From Hippea jasoniae (GTDB lineage: Bacteria > Campylobacterota_A > Desulfurellia > Desulfurellales > Hippeaceae): a stretch of 64,000 bases of DNA. The notes under the pieces are model-generated. The model did not search any database. It was not told where the DNA came from and saw nothing but the letters and a program-made list of their open reading frames with translations. The stretch spans positions 124,001-188,000 of the forward strand of contig NZ_JQLX01000011.1 in NCBI RefSeq assembly GCF_000744435.1, given 5' to 3'. Shown one piece after another: positions 17,797 through 26,372 of the stretch (within the stretch, counting starts at the first letter, position 1; each line of letters starts with the position of its first letter). The position numbers and the translations under genes are program-made.

Positions 17797-18632
17797 TAGC
17801 AATAATAGCAAATCCCAAAGCTCACAGATTTTCGCACAATAAACTCAAAGCAATTATCGATACCCTTAAAAGGCAATATTCGGTTGATGTATTTTTCACA
17901 AAAAAGCCAAAAGAAGGAACAGCCATAGCAAACGATATTGCCGGTTTATACAAAATAATAGCAATCTACGGCGGAGATGGAATTATCAACGAGGTTATAA
18001 ATGCAGACTTGAAAGACTCAGCTGTTGCCGTTTTACCAGCTGGCACAACAAATGTGCTTGCAATCGAGCTGTTTGGCTCACCTTCTATTAAACTATCAGT
18101 CGATGCAATATTAAAAGGCAAGACAAAAACAGCCTTTACGGCAAAAATCAACGACAAATATTTTATCTTAATGGCTGGTGCAGGATTTGATGGATTAAGC
18201 GTTAAATTAGTAAACAACAGGCTTAAACACTTTAGCGGCAAATTAGCCTATGTTGCAGCAGGCATCAAGGCCTATCTAAAACCTAACAAATGCTTCGAGG
18301 CTGAAATCGATGGCAAAAAATTTAATGTTTTATGGGCTATTGCCACAAATGCCTCAGTTTATGCAGGAAAGTTTAGAATATCCCGCTCAACAAATATTTT
18401 TGACAACAATCTTGAGGTGCTGCTTTTTGACTGCAAAAATCCCATTTTTGCTCTGCCGTATTACAACAGCGTGCTTTTCTTTTTAAACAGATTCAGGATG
18501 CCCTGTTTTAAGCGCATAAAAACACAAAAGGTTTTATTTAAAGGCTGCACAATTCAGATAGATGGTGATTTATACGAACAAAATTACGGTGAGATAAAGA
18601 TTTCAAAACCGATAAAGATTATTGTGCCATGA
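17793..18632 (+). CDS. diacylglycerol/lipid kinase family protein
   Basis: Belongs to the DagK/YegS catalytic family. The ATP-binding YGGDGIINEV is near residue 58 and the PAGTTNVLA motif near 84, with GAGFDG near 130. Residues after 190 form the C-terminal beta-sandwich. The protein is likely to phosphorylate a membrane lipid. It overlaps the MBL gene and the following PAP2 phosphatase gene by 4 bases, so kinase and lipid phosphatase are probably made together. Confidence 0.87.
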   Translation: MIAIIANPKAHRFSHNKLKAIIDTLKRQYSVDVFFTKKPKEGTAIANDIAGLYKIIAIYGGDGIINEVINADLKDSAVAVLPAGTTNVLAIELFGSPSIKLSVDAILKGKTKTAFTAKINDKYFILMAGAGFDGLSVKLVNNRLKHFSGKLAYVAAGIKAYLKPNKCFEAEIDGKKFNVLWAIATNASVYAGKFRISRSTNIFDNNLEVLLFDCKNPIFALPYYNSVLFFLNRFRMPCFKRIKTQKVLFKGCTIQIDGDLYEQNYGEIKISKPIKIIVP

Positions 18633-19471
18633 AAGAGAAATTCAGGCTTTTCGATTACATAAACATTGGTTTCTATCTGTTCATGCTCACTATTGCATTT
18701 ACCCACTACAACGACATTCCATCACCCAATGCTGTTATTCTGCTATACATCTTTATAATTATCACATCGATTTATCTGATAATTCATGAGCATTCAAATA
18801 GACTTCTGAGGCTTTTGAGGTTTTTTTATCCGTTTGTTTTTATAGGGTTTGTGTTTGAATCACTGGGATTTATTGTGCCCTTTATCAATCCACACAACAA
18901 AGACTACCTGCTTATAAGATGGGATAGAATGTTGCTTGGTGAGGATGCAGCAAGGCTGTTTAATATTTTTAACATAAAAGGCTTTGTTGACATTTTGCAG
19001 ATTGCATACCTTGCCTACTACTTTCTGCCGTTTGTAGTTATCGTTTACTTTTACAAAAGAAACGAGATTAAAAAGCTCAGTTTTTCGCTGTTTGCTTTAT
19101 CGCTCGGGTATTATATTTCCTATCTTGGATACATTCTGCTTCCAGCCATTGGGCCGCGATATAGTCTAAGCTATCTAAGCCAGATGCCAATAAACGGTGG
19201 CATTGTTTATAAAATTGTTCATCCGCTTCTAAATGCACTTGAGCATATAAAACAGGATTGTTTTCCCAGTGGACACACAGAAATCTCGCTGCTTGTTGTT
19301 TTGATATTCTGGCGTGAAAATAAAAAAATTGCACTTTTTATTCTGCCTGTTGTTTTGCTATTAATCCTTGCGACACTTGTTTTGAGGTATCACTATTTTA
19401 GCGATGTTGTAGCGGGAATTTTTACAGCTTTTTTTGTATATTTCACATCACGGGCTATATTCAAAGTTTAA
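18629..19471 (+). CDS. PAP2-superfamily membrane phosphatase
   Basis: A 280 aa integral membrane protein with about seven helices. The phosphatase motifs are CFPSGHTE near residue 212 and RYHYFSDVVAG near 253, containing the catalytic histidines. Such proteins dephosphorylate lipid phosphates or transfer head groups (inositol-phosphate synthase-like members share this layout). It is coupled to the lipid kinase gene upstream and ends the run before tRNA-Asn. Confidence 0.85.
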   Translation: MKEKFRLFDYINIGFYLFMLTIAFTHYNDIPSPNAVILLYIFIIITSIYLIIHEHSNRLLRLLRFFYPFVFIGFVFESLGFIVPFINPHNKDYLLIRWDRMLLGEDAARLFNIFNIKGFVDILQIAYLAYYFLPFVVIVYFYKRNEIKKLSFSLFALSLGYYISYLGYILLPAIGPRYSLSYLSQMPINGGIVYKIVHPLLNALEHIKQDCFPSGHTEISLLVVLIFWRENKKIALFILPVVLLLILATLVLRYHYFSDVVAGIFTAFFVYFTSRAIFKV

Positions 19472-19491
19472 ACAAAAAAGTCAAAAAACTA

Positions 19492-19519
19492 TTGACAAAC
19501 AGGAAGGAATGTATATACT
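19492..19519 (+). promoter_or_regulatory. promoter of tRNA-Asn
   Basis: -35 TTGACA (19492-19497), a 16-base spacer and -10 TATACT (19514-19519) end 20 bases before the tRNA. GGAAG/CTTCC flank the -10 as a short inverted repeat. Confidence 0.7.
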
Positions 19520-19539
19520 TCCTTTTGCAGTTGTTTTGC

Positions 19540-19615
<76 letters not shown>

Positions 19616-19881
19616 GTTTGATGGCTGTTTCAGGTTTTCTTGCATTTTCCCTCCGCCTTACTCATTCAAAAAAAAGAGGGCAGGAAAAATAAATTATCTC
19701 TTTCTTTTATTTCTACTCTTATACTCTGATAGCAAGTCATCTATCTACCCCTTAAAGGAAAATTCTTTAAAATGAGCTTGAGTTTCTATCTTTCTTTACT
19801 GTATATTGTGAATTGTGCTAAAGAATGATAAACTCTGGCAGGTTCAAAAGGAGTTAAAACTATGGCGGAAGGCAATTTATA

Positions 19882-20115
19882 ATGAGAGTTGAACTGTCAA
19901 CAAAATATCTAAAAATGGAAAAATCTACTCTTTATAATATGGCAAGGGAAGGAAAAATCCCTGTTGTAAAAATTGAGATTGGAAAAAATAATTCGGATTT
20001 ACTAACAAACAGGTGTCTGGCTTTGTCAAAATCCTTACTATTCCTGTATTTCAGATGCCTTCAGTCTGTTATACTTGAAGTGTCACCATTTAAGTTTAAA
20101 AGGAGCTTAATATGA
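19882..20115 (+). pseudogene. excisionase-like HTH fragment, probably broken
   Basis: The first ~35 residues (VELSTKYLKMEKSTLYNMAR, then EGKIPVVKI) match the MerR-like helix-turn-helix of excisionase-family DNA-binding proteins, which continue with a conserved G..WRF segment. Here the frame diverges right after that point and runs into unrelated sequence up to the methyltransferase start. A six-codon ORF with good ribosome spacing at 19862-19882 (MAEGNL) may be the displaced original start. I read it as a decayed remnant of a mobile-element regulator. Confidence 0.55.
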
Positions 20116-21407
20116 TGGACAAAAAGAAACTAAAAACAAAGGGAGAAACAATGATTGAAAGAGCAGAAAATCAATTTTGGGCATATGATATAAATAATAT
20201 AAACAATCAAAAGGATTTAGTTTTATTAGACAATGTTCAGTTTATATATGAGCTTTCCTTAGCTGAGCTTGAATTAAAATCTTTTGGCGTAGAATTTAAA
20301 GTAACAAATGGATTAAGGAAGTTTAAAATATTAAATAAATCAGAAGAAATAAAAAATTTAATAAAAAAAAGAGGATCATATTTCAAATCTATCGATGGGG
20401 AATTTACTGATTATTTTTATATTATTCAAAAAAATCAAACTCGTTCTGTAAATCAATATTTGACTCATTGGATATATCCATATAAAGGTAAATTTCACCC
20501 ACAAATGATTAGAGCATTGCTAAATATTATAGGGTTAAAACAGGGAGATATTGTATTTGAACCTTTTTCGGGAAGTGGTACAACAGCATTAGAAGCTCAA
20601 TTATTGGGAATAAATTTTTATGGTATTGATATATCTCCACTTTGTGTTATACAGGGCAGAGTAAAAACAGAATCTATTTTTATATTAGATAAGATTCTTG
20701 AGATAAAGGATAAAGTTATTTCTAAACTTGTCCCAAGTTTATTTCATAGTGAAGTTGATTATTATAAACTAATTGATAAATTAACGGATGATGAAAGGGT
20801 TAAAAATTTTTACAAATTAGCACGACTGTTAGCAGTTAGCGACAATTCAAGAAGGAAAAAGGATTTTGTTACTTCATATATAAAGAACATTAACCTTATG
20901 ATTGCTTCTATAAAAGATTACATAGAAATAAAAGAAAGATTGGGATTAAAACTCGGAGAAGTAAAATTTGAAGTTGGAGATTCCCGAAATGTAAACCTTC
21001 CAGATAATTCTGTTGATGGAATAGTTACATCTCCTCCATACTCAATAGCCTTAGATTATGTAAAAAATGACGAACATTCTTTAAAAGATTTAGGATTTGA
21101 TGTAACCAAAATGAGAAACGATTTTATAGGTGTTAGGGGGAATGGTAAAAATCGTGTAAAACTTTATAATGAGGATATGAAGAAATCATATTCTGAAATG
21201 TATCGGGTATTAAAGCCAAATAAATATGCAGTAATTGTGATAGGTAACGCAACTTATCAAGGAAAAGAAGTAAAAACAGTGGAATTTACAGTTGACTATA
21301 TGGAAAGTATCGGTTTTAAACTTGTAAAAAATATAAATAAAATTATTTTTGGATTATACAATGTAATGAAAAAAGAAAATATTTTAATTTTCAAAAAGGA
21401 GATATAA
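20112..21407 (+). CDS. type II DNA methyltransferase (amino-methylating, probably N4-cytosine)
   Basis: A 431 aa SAM-dependent methyltransferase. Motif X-like HWIYPYKGKFHPQMI is near residue 119, motif I FEPFSGSGTT at 149-158, and motif IV TSPPYSIALDY near 307. SPPY rather than DPPY favours N4-cytosine. Motif I precedes motif IV by ~150 residues, leaving room for a target-recognition region between them. A good AAAGGAG site precedes the ATG. The restriction gene follows after 2 bases. The very AT-rich codon use is consistent with recent transfer. Confidence 0.9.
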   Translation: MMDKKKLKTKGETMIERAENQFWAYDINNINNQKDLVLLDNVQFIYELSLAELELKSFGVEFKVTNGLRKFKILNKSEEIKNLIKKRGSYFKSIDGEFTDYFYIIQKNQTRSVNQYLTHWIYPYKGKFHPQMIRALLNIIGLKQGDIVFEPFSGSGTTALEAQLLGINFYGIDISPLCVIQGRVKTESIFILDKILEIKDKVISKLVPSLFHSEVDYYKLIDKLTDDERVKNFYKLARLLAVSDNSRRKKDFVTSYIKNINLMIASIKDYIEIKERLGLKLGEVKFEVGDSRNVNLPDNSVDGIVTSPPYSIALDYVKNDEHSLKDLGFDVTKMRNDFIGVRGNGKNRVKLYNEDMKKSYSEMYRVLKPNKYAVIVIGNATYQGKEVKTVEFTVDYMESIGFKLVKNINKIIFGLYNVMKKENILIFKKEI

Positions 21408-21409
21408 CT

Positions 21410-22078
21410 ATGAAAGACAAAGATTACATAAGTAGATTAGAAACTATAATAAAGCAAATGCTTCAGCCATTAAAGGATATTCCTTTTAATTTGGTAATAG
21501 AATCATTGACAGGAAAGAAAGTTATTTCTTTTGACTTTTCAAATCAAGACCACAAAGATGTTTTAGAGTTAATCAAGCAGGCGGCAATTAATGCAGGTAA
21601 AGAAATTAATAAAACAGGTATTTTAAGACCAAGACCAAATGAGGTAGGAAATGATATTGAGCCTTATGTAAGAAAAGCTTTGAATGATTTGGGGTTAAAT
21701 GCAGATATTCCTACCGGACCAAGTGGAAATAAAAAAACTACAGGCTATCCAGATATAATTTTCTGGCATAAGGAAGAGCCTTACTATTTGGAATGCAAAA
21801 CTTATAATATAAAAAATATAGATACTACGCAAAGAAGTTTTTATTTTTCGCCTTCTGATGAATTTAAAGTAATTTATGATGCTCCACATTTTATTCTTTC
21901 TTTTGAAATTTATGTCGCAGGAGAAAGTGGGAATAAGCATATTTATAAATGTAAGCATTACAAAATTTTATCTATAGAATCACTCTCATTGGATGTAAAA
22001 TATGAGTTTAACTCAGATAATAAAAGGATGTACTCAGGTAAAGACGGAACAATTATATTAGCGGAAGGAAAAATTTAA
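21410..22078 (+). CDS. type II restriction endonuclease, PD-(D/E)XK fold
   Basis: A 222 aa protein. The nuclease core is GYPDIIFWHKEEPYYLECKT: Asp115, Glu128 and Lys130 form the PD...ExK site, with an upstream acidic helix NDIEPYVRKAL near 81-91. A glycine-rich turn PTGPSGNKKTTG precedes it. It is located 2 bases after the methyltransferase gene with ribosome site GGAGATATAACT, the usual R-M layout. The recognition sequence cannot be read from the protein. Confidence 0.85.
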   Translation: MKDKDYISRLETIIKQMLQPLKDIPFNLVIESLTGKKVISFDFSNQDHKDVLELIKQAAINAGKEINKTGILRPRPNEVGNDIEPYVRKALNDLGLNADIPTGPSGNKKTTGYPDIIFWHKEEPYYLECKTYNIKNIDTTQRSFYFSPSDEFKVIYDAPHFILSFEIYVAGESGNKHIYKCKHYKILSIESLSLDVKYEFNSDNKRMYSGKDGTIILAEGKI

Positions 22079-22190
22079 TATATGTTTATTTTATATACAA
22101 GTATAGCCTGTTTTTTATACAGATCCATAAATGACTTTGTATATTTATCTGCTATTCTATGTAGTTTTAAAAAGAATGGAGGTGGAATAA

Positions 22191-22862
22191 ATGTTATTAA
22201 TAGAGCACAAGGCCCATTTCCTTTATCGTGAAGATGCATATAGAGAATATTGTTGGTCAGTGGATGCCTGGTGTCAATGGCAACCAGCTTCTTTCATATA
22301 TCTTAGCTTTGAAGCGTTTAAAGATCTGTGCCTAAGATACGGGCTAAAAATAGTAAGCAATACAGAAACTTCTTCTAACAAAGATCACTTTCCTTGGAAA
22401 TTTGAGCAAGACTTGCAATTCAAAAATTATGAATTTTCAGGATTGATTACAAGAATCACAGACTCAAAAATCGTAAATGATATAAAAGAAGCTTTAAGTA
22501 TTGGGAAAAATGTTATTGCGTTACTCCCTAATGAAATGCTTGGCCTCTGGTTTCCGGAAAATAAAGATATACTTAGTGACAGCATCAAAGCTGCTCATGA
22601 GTTAGGAATTAAATCAGTTGAAAAGAAAATTAAGCCGGCTCCAGTAGGTAATAAAGATCACGTATGGTGGGAAGAAATACCTACTAACACAAAAGGGCGG
22701 CTGTTTGTAACAATTGATGCCTTTTTATCCGATGGTTTTTTCATGGAAGGATACGGTAAAACAGAAGAAAACTTTAATAAGATTAAGGAGCTTATTAGGG
22801 AGTTTTCTACCTTTAAATATCCTTTATTAAGCAGCACCATACGAAATGCAGTATCAATTTGA
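22191..22862 (+). CDS. unknown protein, N-terminal part of a gene interrupted by TGA
   Basis: I do not recognise this 223 aa domain. It has a strong ribosome site (GGAGGTGG) and a clear ATG. It is rich in aromatic residues (YREYCWSVDAWCQWQP near 17) and has a predicted alpha/beta pattern without membrane segments or signal. Its TGA (22860-22862) is in the same frame as the open frame that continues to 23564, which makes a 457-codon gene with one internal stop. It sits just after the R-M pair, in the same direction. Confidence 0.7.
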   Translation: MLLIEHKAHFLYREDAYREYCWSVDAWCQWQPASFIYLSFEAFKDLCLRYGLKIVSNTETSSNKDHFPWKFEQDLQFKNYEFSGLITRITDSKIVNDIKEALSIGKNVIALLPNEMLGLWFPENKDILSDSIKAAHELGIKSVEKKIKPAPVGNKDHVWWEEIPTNTKGRLFVTIDAFLSDGFFMEGYGKTEENFNKIKELIREFSTFKYPLLSSTIRNAVSI

Positions 22863-23564
22863 CCATGCCACGAGCAATTTAATTTAACAGTTGACATAAA
22901 AAATCACGGTCCGACGTTAAACAACGCAGAAATTCAGATTTATTTAACTGATATATTTGAACCCTTAGGGTCAACGGAAAGAATAATATCAAGTTTAAAA
23001 ACCCTTAAGGAAATTTCTTTTTCTTTCCAAATAATTCCCAGAGTCGACGGAAAATTTAGAGATTTTCTAAAAGTTAAAATTGTATCCCACGACGGAGAAA
23101 TTTTGCCTTTATATTCCCTACCAATAGACATTGAAGTATCCCCTAGCTACAGTAATCTTGTTAGAAAACAAAGCAAGCAAGATGATAAAAGTTTATCAAA
23201 ATTAATCTCGGTTTTTAAAAAGGTTAGATTGTACGAGGAAGTTAAAACATTACCAGACCTTGCCCAAATAGATATAAGGTCTTGTCTAAATAAAACAAGA
23301 TCTATAGCTGAAAAGATAGTGTACTTGATACTTGAAAAAAAAGGTATAAAACTCAACGAAAAGAAATTCATTTCAGCCATATCTGCACTTCAAAATAATA
23401 AGATTTTAAGTTCTAAATCAATAGGCTATTTACATACAATTCGAATAATTGGAAATCTTGCTTCTCATCCAACCAATGAAACTCTAAGTGATACAGATGT
23501 AAGAGTAGTATCATATGCATTATCATGTGTTACTGAAGAATTGATAAATAAAAAATTGCTATAG
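22863..23564 (+). pseudogene. C-terminal part of the interrupted gene: beta-sandwich region plus DUF4145-like domain
   Basis: The frame after TGA is open from 22863 to the TAG ending at 23564. My translation of 22863-23102 reads as a beta-rich region (DIKNHGPTLNNAEIQIYL, FSFQIIPRVDGKFRDFLKV). The last ~110 residues (RSIAEKIVYLILEKKGI, IIGNLASHP, VVSYALSCVTEEL) fit the helical DUF4145 family, often attached to restriction or defence proteins. The only internal start candidate, TTG at 23103, lacks a ribosome site and would cut the beta-rich part, so separate translation is unlikely. Confidence 0.6.
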
Positions 23565-23798
23565 TGATAGAAATAAATATTTAGCACCTCAATTATAACC
23601 CCTCATTAAGCAAATAGTACATATATATTTACCACTCTCCCCCGCAAATACTATGTTCCGAATTTTGTTTCAAATGAATTTATTACTATTATTTTAAGTT
23701 AAACCGCACTAAGTTTCCTGTTAAATATTTTCATATATTTGCAGTTTTAGAAAACCACCATGCAACAATAATTATTCTACATTGCACCTTTTAAACAC

Positions 23799-24170
23799 TT
23801 ATATATTTGCATTTTTATTTGAAGGCCCCACTTTTAACTGACCAGAATTAATTCTTTCTGCTGTTTTGTAAGCATCTACCATGCCCCATATCCAAAGTAT
23901 AGGGGTAGTTACAAAACCAACAACAACAAACATTAAAGCAATTGATATAGAATACATAACAATAAAAATAATTCCTTTACCAATCTGCCCATTATAGATT
24001 TGACCCAATCCCGTAAAAAGAAAACTAAGAACAGCAGCTAATCCAGGATTTTTTGCTGGAGAATTACTAGATGGCTGTTTCACGCCACATTTAGGACAAA
24101 TTTCTGCTTTAGCATCAATTTCTGCCCCACAATTAGTGCAAAATTTAGTTGCTTTTAACTGTCCTTCCAT
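23799..24170 (-). CDS. zinc-ribbon and TM2-domain membrane protein
   Basis: A 123 aa protein. The N-terminal zinc ribbon is FCTNCGAEI...ICPKCG (residues 11-30), followed by a polar linker and two transmembrane helices separated by a short turn, with the TM2 signature GLGQIYNGQIGKG and ILWIWGMVDAYKTAERIN. The ribosome site GGAGG lies close to the ATG. Function unknown; such proteins are common single genes of bacterial accessory regions. Confidence 0.85.
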   Translation of the reverse strand: MEGQLKATKFCTNCGAEIDAKAEICPKCGVKQPSSNSPAKNPGLAAVLSFLFTGLGQIYNGQIGKGIIFIVMYSISIALMFVVVGFVTTPILWIWGMVDAYKTAERINSGQLKVGPSNKNANI

Positions 24171-24249
24171 AATTTACACCTCCTTTTTTGCTTCTAAAGC
24201 TTATTTTATCATGATACTATATCTTTAGTGTTATCACAACAAATTCTTG

Positions 24250-25473
24250 CTACAGCGGCAGATCATACAACCCATTTTCATTATTATTTCCATTGTTCTG
24301 CTTTAGCCTGAACCGCTTATTTAGTTTCATCAAATCTTTATTGGCCTCCGCCTTTATTAAAATATCAAATTCTTTGAGTTTATCCTGTCTTGTTGAGCTT
24401 AAAAAAACCCATTTAGTAGCCCTGCCGATGCCCACAAATAGCAACTGCTTCACCATAAATCTATCCATCCATTCAAAGGCTTTTGATGTCAGCTGAGGCA
24501 TAATAATCGTATCGTAAGTAAGTCCCTTTGCCGAAAAATATGTAAGAAGATTGGGTTTTTCTGAGTTAAAATCATAAACAGCAGAATAAGATGCTATTAT
24601 AGGTTCTGCTTTTATACTTCTTTTAAGAAGCGCTTGATGCATAGCCTTAATTGAGGCATTTGTGGTTAGCAGTATTCCTATCCTTTCATTGTTCAACATT
24701 CTTTCTTTAATGACAGTAGCAATAGCATCTAACTCCTCCTCATAATTATCAGCCACAAAATACGAAGGTTTTTCTGTGATTGAGGACTGCAACTTAGATT
24801 CTCTCAAAAGCATTTGCCTGTCACAATTATTTATGGTGCAAAAATATGAGGCAAGCTTAACTATGAAAGGTGAGCTCCTTATGACCTGTTTAAGATAAAA
24901 CCCCGATGTTTTTATGTTTAAAATTTCAAGCAGTTGTTCTTTTTCGATGCCTTTTTTAAAAATTTTTTGAGATGGATCCATCAAAACCGTTATATGTTTT
25001 GATATGAGTTTTAGTATTGTGTATGCATCATACGATAAATCCTGCCCCTCATCAACAAGAACAAAATCCAACTGTTTTTGTAAATCTTTTCTGCGCTTAA
25101 GTAAATCAAGAACGCTCTTTCTAATAAGTTCAAAATCTGGCCAGCCTTGATAATACGGCAGATGTGTGTTTATATATCTTTCATAAAAAAGCCTGCAGAA
25201 ATGATCGAATGTGCTGACTGTTTGTTTTGGAATACCTATCAATTTCAATCCCGATTTTATAAACTCTTTTGTTGTGTTATTGAAAACAAAAACCCTGTAT
25301 CGATTGCTTTTAGCATTCATCATTTTTGCAAGATATCCTGTTCTGTGGATGAGTATCTGGGTCTTCCCACTTCCTATCGGCCCCAAAATAAGCTGGTTAC
25401 CCAAACAGGAAAGCTTAACGGCGGCTTTCTGCTCCTGTGTTAAATCTTCAAAGGGTATAAGCCATCTATTCAT
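24250..25473 (-). CDS. UvrD/Rep-like SF1 ATPase-helicase
   Basis: A 407 aa superfamily 1A protein. The Q-motif-like LTQEQKAAV is near residue 12, Walker A GPIGSGKTQ at 32-40, Walker B VLVDEGQD near 138, motif V-like SAKGLTYDTII near 325, and motif VI-like GIGRATKWVFLS near 353. It is much shorter than UvrD (about 700 aa): the 1B and 2B subdomains are reduced, so it may be an ATPase rather than a processive helicase. Its ATG shares one base with the stop of the TPR frame (TAATG), making one operon with the Hsp70-TPR gene. Confidence 0.82.
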   Translation of the reverse strand: MNRWLIPFEDLTQEQKAAVKLSCLGNQLILGPIGSGKTQILIHRTGYLAKMMNAKSNRYRVFVFNNTTKEFIKSGLKLIGIPKQTVSTFDHFCRLFYERYINTHLPYYQGWPDFELIRKSVLDLLKRRKDLQKQLDFVLVDEGQDLSYDAYTILKLISKHITVLMDPSQKIFKKGIEKEQLLEILNIKTSGFYLKQVIRSSPFIVKLASYFCTINNCDRQMLLRESKLQSSITEKPSYFVADNYEEELDAIATVIKERMLNNERIGILLTTNASIKAMHQALLKRSIKAEPIIASYSAVYDFNSEKPNLLTYFSAKGLTYDTIIMPQLTSKAFEWMDRFMVKQLLFVGIGRATKWVFLSSTRQDKLKEFDILIKAEANKDLMKLNKRFRLKQNNGNNNENGLYDLPL

Positions 25474-26372
25474 TACTGCATGATAACGGGTTTTGGTATG
25501 CCGTAAAATTCATCCTCTGCCGATTGTGATTTTTCATCTGATTGTTCTAATTTTTTTAGTGTATGCGTATCACCGGTTAGTTTAAGAAGTATTTTATACC
25601 AGGTTTTTTCCCAGTCAGATAGGTAATTGGTTGCTCTAAAATATTCATATGCCTGACTGATTGCCTCTTTTTTCTCTTCATCGTCTTTAAGATGGTGATA
25701 GCAGAGGGCTTTTAAGGTTGAGACAGGTCCCTGTATCGACATAGATGAAAATTCATCCAATACATCAACAGCTTCTCTGTATTTTTTCTGATCACTCAAA
25801 ACAAGCGCAAGGTTGAAAGCAACATGAGGGCTTCTATTTACCTTAAGCGTTTCTTTGAATATATGCTCTGCTCTTTCTAAATTACCAAGATGCTTATAGT
25901 ATATACCCATCAGGTTTGTGATGTCTGGATCGGGCCTATTTGCTTTTGAAAGGGCAGTTTTTAGATAGTTTAAAGCTCTTTCGTATTGATTGAGTTCTTC
26001 GTAAAGTCTTGCTATCCTCACATACATCTGCGAATCGTCAGTGCCGTTTACTATATGGTTTCTTAAGTTTTCCTCAAGCTCCTCAATTTGTAAAAGGATT
26101 TTGTTGGGATTTAAGATATTCGTTAAAGGATTTTCAATTGTGCTTTTTAGTTTTTCGTCGGGCTGATTTTTGAGATATGCCTTGCAGTCAAGCTGTTTGC
26201 CCTTTCCTATCCTGTATTCAAACACAATCTCATCTCCGTATGATACATACTCCGGCAGATACCATACCTCAGTAAATATGGGTTGAAGTGTTTTGTCATT
26301 GACTATTTCTATTAAAAGCTCACCAACCAGATCCTCAGGGGCTGTAAGTGTAATCCTTTTGAAGGTTCCATC
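25473..26372 (-). CDS. TPR region and rest of Hsp70 beta domain, downstream of in-frame TAG
   Basis: The frame is open from the base after the Hsp70 TAG (26373-26375) to 25473, in the Hsp70 frame. The first ~50 codons (TFKRITLTAPEDLVGEL, VWYLPEYVSYGDEIVFEYR) complete the Hsp70-like substrate-binding beta domain. Then about 230 residues carry tetratricopeptide helices (YVRIARLYEELNQYERALNY, YKHLGNLERAEHIFKETL). A nominal start at 26225 (TTG, MFEYRIGKGK) has no ribosome site. I read it as the C-terminal part of one 784-codon gene. Confidence 0.7.
   Translation of the reverse strand, partial: DGTFKRITLTAPEDLVGELLIEIVNDKTLQPIFTEVWYLPEYVSYGDEIVFEYRIGKGKQLDCKAYLKNQPDEKLKSTIENPLTNILNPNKILLQIEELEENLRNHIVNGTDDSQMYVRIARLYEELNQYERALNYLKTALSKANRPDPDITNLMGIYYKHLGNLERAEHIFKETLKVNRSPHVAFNLALVLSDQKKYREAVDVLDEFSSMSIQGPVSTLKALCYHHLKDDEEKKEAISQAYEYFRATNYLSDWEKTWYKILLKLTGDTHTLKKLEQSDEKSQSAEDEFYGIPKPVIMQ

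Noticed and set aside
22860-22862. Selenocysteine codon in the DUF4145 gene
   Set aside because: The region after TGA shows no convincing SECIS stem-loop and the protein is not a known redox family; a nonsense change is simpler.
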